The notes beneath the pieces were generated by a model. The model worked only from the letters and a program-made list of their open reading frames with translations. It had not been told where the DNA came from and did not search any database. Source: Fidelibacterota bacterium (lineage in GTDB: Bacteria; Fidelibacterota; Fidelibacteria; Fidelibacterales; Fidelibacteraceae). From it: 8,141 nt of DNA. The stretch spans positions 1 through 8,141 of the forward strand of contig JAGLUM010000010.1 of NCBI GenBank assembly GCA_023134755.1. The letters run 5' to 3'. This document shows positions 6,103 to 8,141 of the stretch, in pieces (positions within the stretch are counted from its first letter, which is position 1; each line of letters opens with the position of its first letter). The position numbers and the translations under genes are program-made.

Positions 6103-6480
6103 TTACTCCTTCTCTTTCGTATCGTTCTCAACGTCTACTGCCGGAATTCCGACAACAACCGTTAAATGGCAGGTGCGTTTCCGAATAAGGTATGCGCGTC
6201 CCATAGAACGGGGGCGAATACGCTTCATTACTGGACCCTGATTAACATACGTTTCCTGAATAACCAATTCATCAGGATTGATTTTAGCTCCTTCATCTGT
6301 ATTCAACAAATTTGATACAGCGGAACGAGTTGTTTGTTCGACAAGTCTGGCTGCCTTTTTGGGCATAAATGTCAGCATATTTAATGCGGTATTCACCTGT
6401 TTACCCCGAACCATATCGAGTACGGGTTTCATTTTTTTAGCACTTTGTCGTATGTACTTGTTTACTGCACGAGCTTTCAT
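6103..6480 (-). CDS. rplV: 50S ribosomal protein L22
   Basis: L22 (uL22) binds all six domains of 23S rRNA early in assembly and sends a beta-hairpin into the peptide exit tunnel, where it forms part of the constriction with L4. The 125-residue product has the globular part (KYIRQSAKKMKPVLDMVRGK, then LTFMPKKAARLVEQTTRSAVSN) and the hairpin region GPVMKRIRPRSMGRAYLIRKRTCHLTVVV (about 82-110; the tunnel tip is around RPRSMGRA). A short acidic tail ends in NDTKEKE. The hairpin is intact, with no macrolide-resistance-like insertion or deletion visible. The ATG follows a weak GTAGG. The stop is separated from rpsC by only ACG, in the same frame. Confidence 0.98.
   Translation of the reverse strand: MKARAVNKYIRQSAKKMKPVLDMVRGKQVNTALNMLTFMPKKAARLVEQTTRSAVSNLLNTDEGAKINPDELVIQETYVNQGPVMKRIRPRSMGRAYLIRKRTCHLTVVVGIPAVDVENDTKEKE
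6106..6111 (-). promoter_or_regulatory. Ribosome binding site deciding the rpsC TTG start
   Basis: AAGGAG overlaps the last codons of rplV and lies 6 nt upstream of TTG at 6099-6097. With the in-frame stop at 6105-6103 and the invariant MGQKTHP N-terminus, it fixes the start. Confidence 0.85.
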
Positions 6481-6497
6481 TATCTACCTACTTTTAT

Positions 6498-6755
6498 TTA
6501 TGACTTATGTCTGCGATAAGTGCGCGTTGGTGAAAATTCCCCCAATTTATGTCCTACCATATTTTCGGTGATATAAACAGGAATAAATTTCGAACCATTG
6601 TGTACTGCAAAGGTATAACCTACAAAATCGGGAGCGATAGTTGACCGGCGAGACCATGTTTTTATAACTTTTTTCTTACCGGATTCCATCATTTCATCCA
6701 CTTTTTTTTGCAGTGAATTATCGATAAAAGGACCTTTTTTTAATGACCTGGGCAT
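6498..6755 (-). CDS. rpsS: 30S ribosomal protein S19
   Basis: S19 (uS19) is in the small-subunit head, forms a complex with S13, and contacts the A-site finger and L5 across the subunit interface. The 85-residue product is close to the usual 85-95. The start [12 protein letters not shown] is nearly invariant, and [48 protein letters not shown] (positions about 32-79) is the diagnostic core, ending with RTYRRH. It starts with ATG after AAAGGTGG; this ribosome binding site overlaps the rplB stop (TAAAGGTGG), which favours coupled translation. Confidence 0.99.
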   Translation of the reverse strand: MPRSLKKGPFIDNSLQKKVDEMMESGKKKVIKTWSRRSTIAPDFVGYTFAVHNGSKFIPVYITENMVGHKLGEFSPTRTYRRHKS

Positions 6756-6767
6756 ATGTGTCCACCT

Positions 6768-7598
6768 TTACTTTTTCTTCCGACGTGAAATAATATATTT
6801 GTCACTCGGATTATTTTTTTTACGGGTCTTATATCCTTTGGTTGGCTTACCCCAAGGTGTACGCGGATGTCCGCCACCAGAGGTTTTGCCCTCACCACCG
6901 CCCATGGGGTGATCTACAGGATTCATTGCAACACCACGGACTTTTGGGCGTCTGCCCTTCCAACGGTTGCGGCCCGCTTTCCCTAAGGTTACGTTGGCAT
7001 AATCTTTATTGCCCACTTCACCAATGGTGGCAAGACAGGTTTCAAGGATCATGCGTATTTCGCCTGAAGGAAGCTTAATGCTTACATATTTACCTTCTTT
7101 TGCCATGATCTGTGCACCGGCACCTGCGCCGCGGGCGATCTGTGCACCTTTCCCGGGTTTCATCTCAATATTATGTACTGTAGTACCTGCCGGGATCTCT
7201 TTTAATGGTAATGCATTTCCACGTTTAACGGGTGCGTTCGGACCGGAAATTAATTGATCACCAACCTTTATGCCTTCTGTAGAGATGATGTAACGTTTTT
7301 CACCATCTACATAAACTAACAGGGCAATATTGGCAGACCGGTTGGGGTCGTATTCAATAGCTGCAACTCGTGCGGGAACGCCAAATTTATTCCGTTTGAA
7401 ATCAATCATACGGTACTGACGTTTATGTCCACCGCCGCGTCTGCGGGAAGTGATTCGCCCTTGATTGTTACGACCAGCGCTTTTGGGGTTCGGTCTTAAC
7501 AGTGATTTTTCCGGTGCTTTCTTAGTCAATTCGTCAAAAACCAATGTGGTTTTATGACGTAGACCAGGAGTGTGCGGTTTGTAGCTCTTTAAAGCCAT
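6768..7598 (-). CDS. rplB: 50S ribosomal protein L2
   Basis: L2 (uL2) is one of the most conserved ribosomal proteins. It is needed for subunit association and supports the peptidyl-transferase centre. The product is 276 residues, normal length. It opens with [13 protein letters not shown], then the RNA-binding OB domain (about 45-120, with [14 protein letters not shown] and [24 protein letters not shown]) and the SH3-like domain (about 125-200, with [16 protein letters not shown] and RGAGAGAQI). The basic tail contains [14 protein letters not shown]; His230 corresponds to the functionally important E. coli His229. The residue two positions later is Met (232) instead of the His found in E. 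coli and Bacillus; I recall Met here from Bacteroidota/Chlorobi proteins. The ATG follows AGGA spaced about 5 nt. Confidence 0.99.
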   Translation of the reverse strand: MALKSYKPHTPGLRHKTTLVFDELTKKAPEKSLLRPNPKSAGRNNQGRITSRRRGGGHKRQYRMIDFKRNKFGVPARVAAIEYDPNRSANIALLVYVDGEKRYIISTEGIKVGDQLISGPNAPVKRGNALPLKEIPAGTTVHNIEMKPGKGAQIARGAGAGAQIMAKEGKYVSIKLPSGEIRMILETCLATIGEVGNKDYANVTLGKAGRNRWKGRRPKVRGVAMNPVDHPMGGGEGKTSGGGHPRTPWGKPTKGYKTRKKNNPSDKYIISRRKKK

Positions 7599-7612
7599 AT
7601 CTTTCCTATTCC

Positions 7613-7930
7613 TTAAACAGCAGTTTCGCCTTCAAAGAAATCAATACGGTTCCCTTCAGCCAGGGTTACGATCGCTTTTTTCCAGTTTGATCGTCTTCCT
7701 TCTGTCCGGATAACCCGTCCGCCGCTGCGAACGGTCATTGATTTCACTTTTCCTTTTCTGTTCATCGTTGCAACATCCTTAACTTGAACATTAAAACGAT
7801 CTTCAACAGCTTTCTTAATCTCGATCTTGTTAGCAGTGGGAGATACAACAAAAGCATATTTGCCCATTTCCTCTCCCATGACACTGATTTTTTCAGTCAA
7901 AATCGGTCGAATTATTATATTCTTCTTCAT
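7613..7930 (-). CDS. rplW: 50S ribosomal protein L23
   Basis: L23 (uL23) lies at the peptide exit and is the main docking site for trigger factor and for SRP. The 105-residue product is typical. It begins with [12 protein letters not shown], the family hallmark (usually I-x-x-P-x-x-T-E-K), followed by [37 protein letters not shown] and ends with [21 protein letters not shown], matching the usual W-K-K-A-x-V-T-L-x-x-G-x-x-I-x-F. The ATG is 15 nt past the rplD stop. Its probable ribosome binding site AAGGA, which overlaps that stop, is a rather long 12 nt away. Two nearer ATGs are out of frame. Confidence 0.98.
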   Translation of the reverse strand: MKKNIIIRPILTEKISVMGEEMGKYAFVVSPTANKIEIKKAVEDRFNVQVKDVATMNRKGKVKSMTVRSGGRVIRTEGRRSNWKKAIVTLAEGNRIDFFEGETAV

Positions 7931-7945
7931 CTGCTCATCATATCC

Positions 7946-8141
7946 TTACTTAAGAATCTCATTCATTGTTTTGACTGCGGATTTTTCGATGACAAGTGTT
8001 TCGCAATCCATGATTTCGTAGGTAGAAGCGCGATCGACAGCAATAACATATACATTAGGAATATTTCGTACAGCCAAATACACGTTCTCTGTGACCTCGC
8101 TTACCAAAATTGTCAACTTTTTACCTGTCAAACCCAAGTTA
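7946..8141 (-). CDS. rplD: 50S ribosomal protein L4, C-terminal part (cut by window edge)
   Basis: L4 (uL4) binds 23S rRNA early in assembly, lines the exit tunnel, and in E. coli also represses the S10 operon. Only the last 65 codons are in the window; the full protein is normally about 200-210 residues. The visible part reads KKLTILVSEVTENVYLAVRNIPNVYVIAV, a match to the family's V-L-I-V-x-x-x-x-x-E-N-x-x-L-A-x-R-N-I-x-x-V region, and ends with the ...VIEKSAVKTMNEILK helix. Its position directly before rplW is the standard order. The frame stays open to the window edge, so the gene continues beyond 8141. A TTG at 8137 is an internal leucine codon, not the start. Confidence 0.95.
   Translation of the reverse strand, partial: NLGLTGKKLTILVSEVTENVYLAVRNIPNVYVIAVDRASTYEIMDCETLVIEKSAVKTMNEILK

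Noticed and set aside
6842..7257. Plus-strand open frames opposite rplB
   Set aside because: Antisense shadows of the L2 gene; rich in Cys/His/Pro as expected from reverse-complemented Gly/Arg codons.
7927..7941. Mini-ORF ATG ATG AGC AGA TGA overlapping the rplW start
   Set aside because: Its ATG is one base from GGA, too close for the Shine-Dalgarno; four codons with no supporting evidence, so chance is likelier than a regulatory leader.
8135..8137. TTG at 8137 as the start of a 63-codon gene
   Set aside because: The frame is open to the window edge and the protein is clearly the C-terminal third of L4, so this is an internal leucine codon.

Overview
This window is a compact bacterial ribosomal-protein cluster: the S10 operon running without a break into the spc (spectinomycin) operon. 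Every gene is on the minus strand, so transcription runs from high to low coordinates. There are 20 genes: 18 complete ribosomal-protein genes plus two cut by the window edges (the 3' end of rplD on the right, the 5' part of secY on the left). In order of transcription they are rplD', rplW, rplB, rpsS, rplV, rpsC, rplP, rpmC, rpsQ, rplN, rplX, rplE, rpsN, rpsH, rplF, rplR, rpsE, rpmD, rplO, secY'. This is the canonical bacterial order with nothing inserted or missing.

Layout. From about 8141 down to 4547 lie the S10-operon genes, which encode early-assembly large-subunit proteins (L4, L23, L2, L22, L16, L29) and small-subunit proteins S19, S3 and S17. From 4519 down to 1 lie the spc-operon genes: L14, L24, L5, S14, S8, L6, L18, S5, L30, L15 and the translocon channel SecY. 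Gaps are 1 to 34 nt, and two junctions (rpmD/rplO and rplO/secY) overlap as ATGA. No intergenic space is long enough for a conventional promoter plus leader. I see no terminator, so the block is most simply read as part of one long polycistronic transcript whose promoter and end lie outside the window. Most genes have a recognisable Shine-Dalgarno sequence, often overlapping the previous stop codon. Three genes start with non-ATG codons: rpsC and rpsE with TTG, rplX with GTG.

Organism. The DNA is moderately AT-rich by eye. S14 is the short 61-residue zinc-type form with a four-cysteine motif. L2 has DHPMGGGEG, where many bacteria have DHPHGGGEG; from memory the Met form occurs in Bacteroidota/Chlorobi relatives. 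Those two phyla, as I recall, usually carry a longer S14 without cysteines. The combination suggests, weakly, a deeper lineage of the Fibrobacteres-Chlorobi-Bacteroidetes (FCB) superphylum. This is inference without a search.

This is core housekeeping DNA. I found no mobile element, CRISPR array, RNA gene, repeat family or new system. The points worth a second look are the forced TTG starts, a small hairpin that would pair the rplR start codon, a Lys-to-Thr difference in the S5 spectinomycin loop, and the mixed phylogenetic signals.
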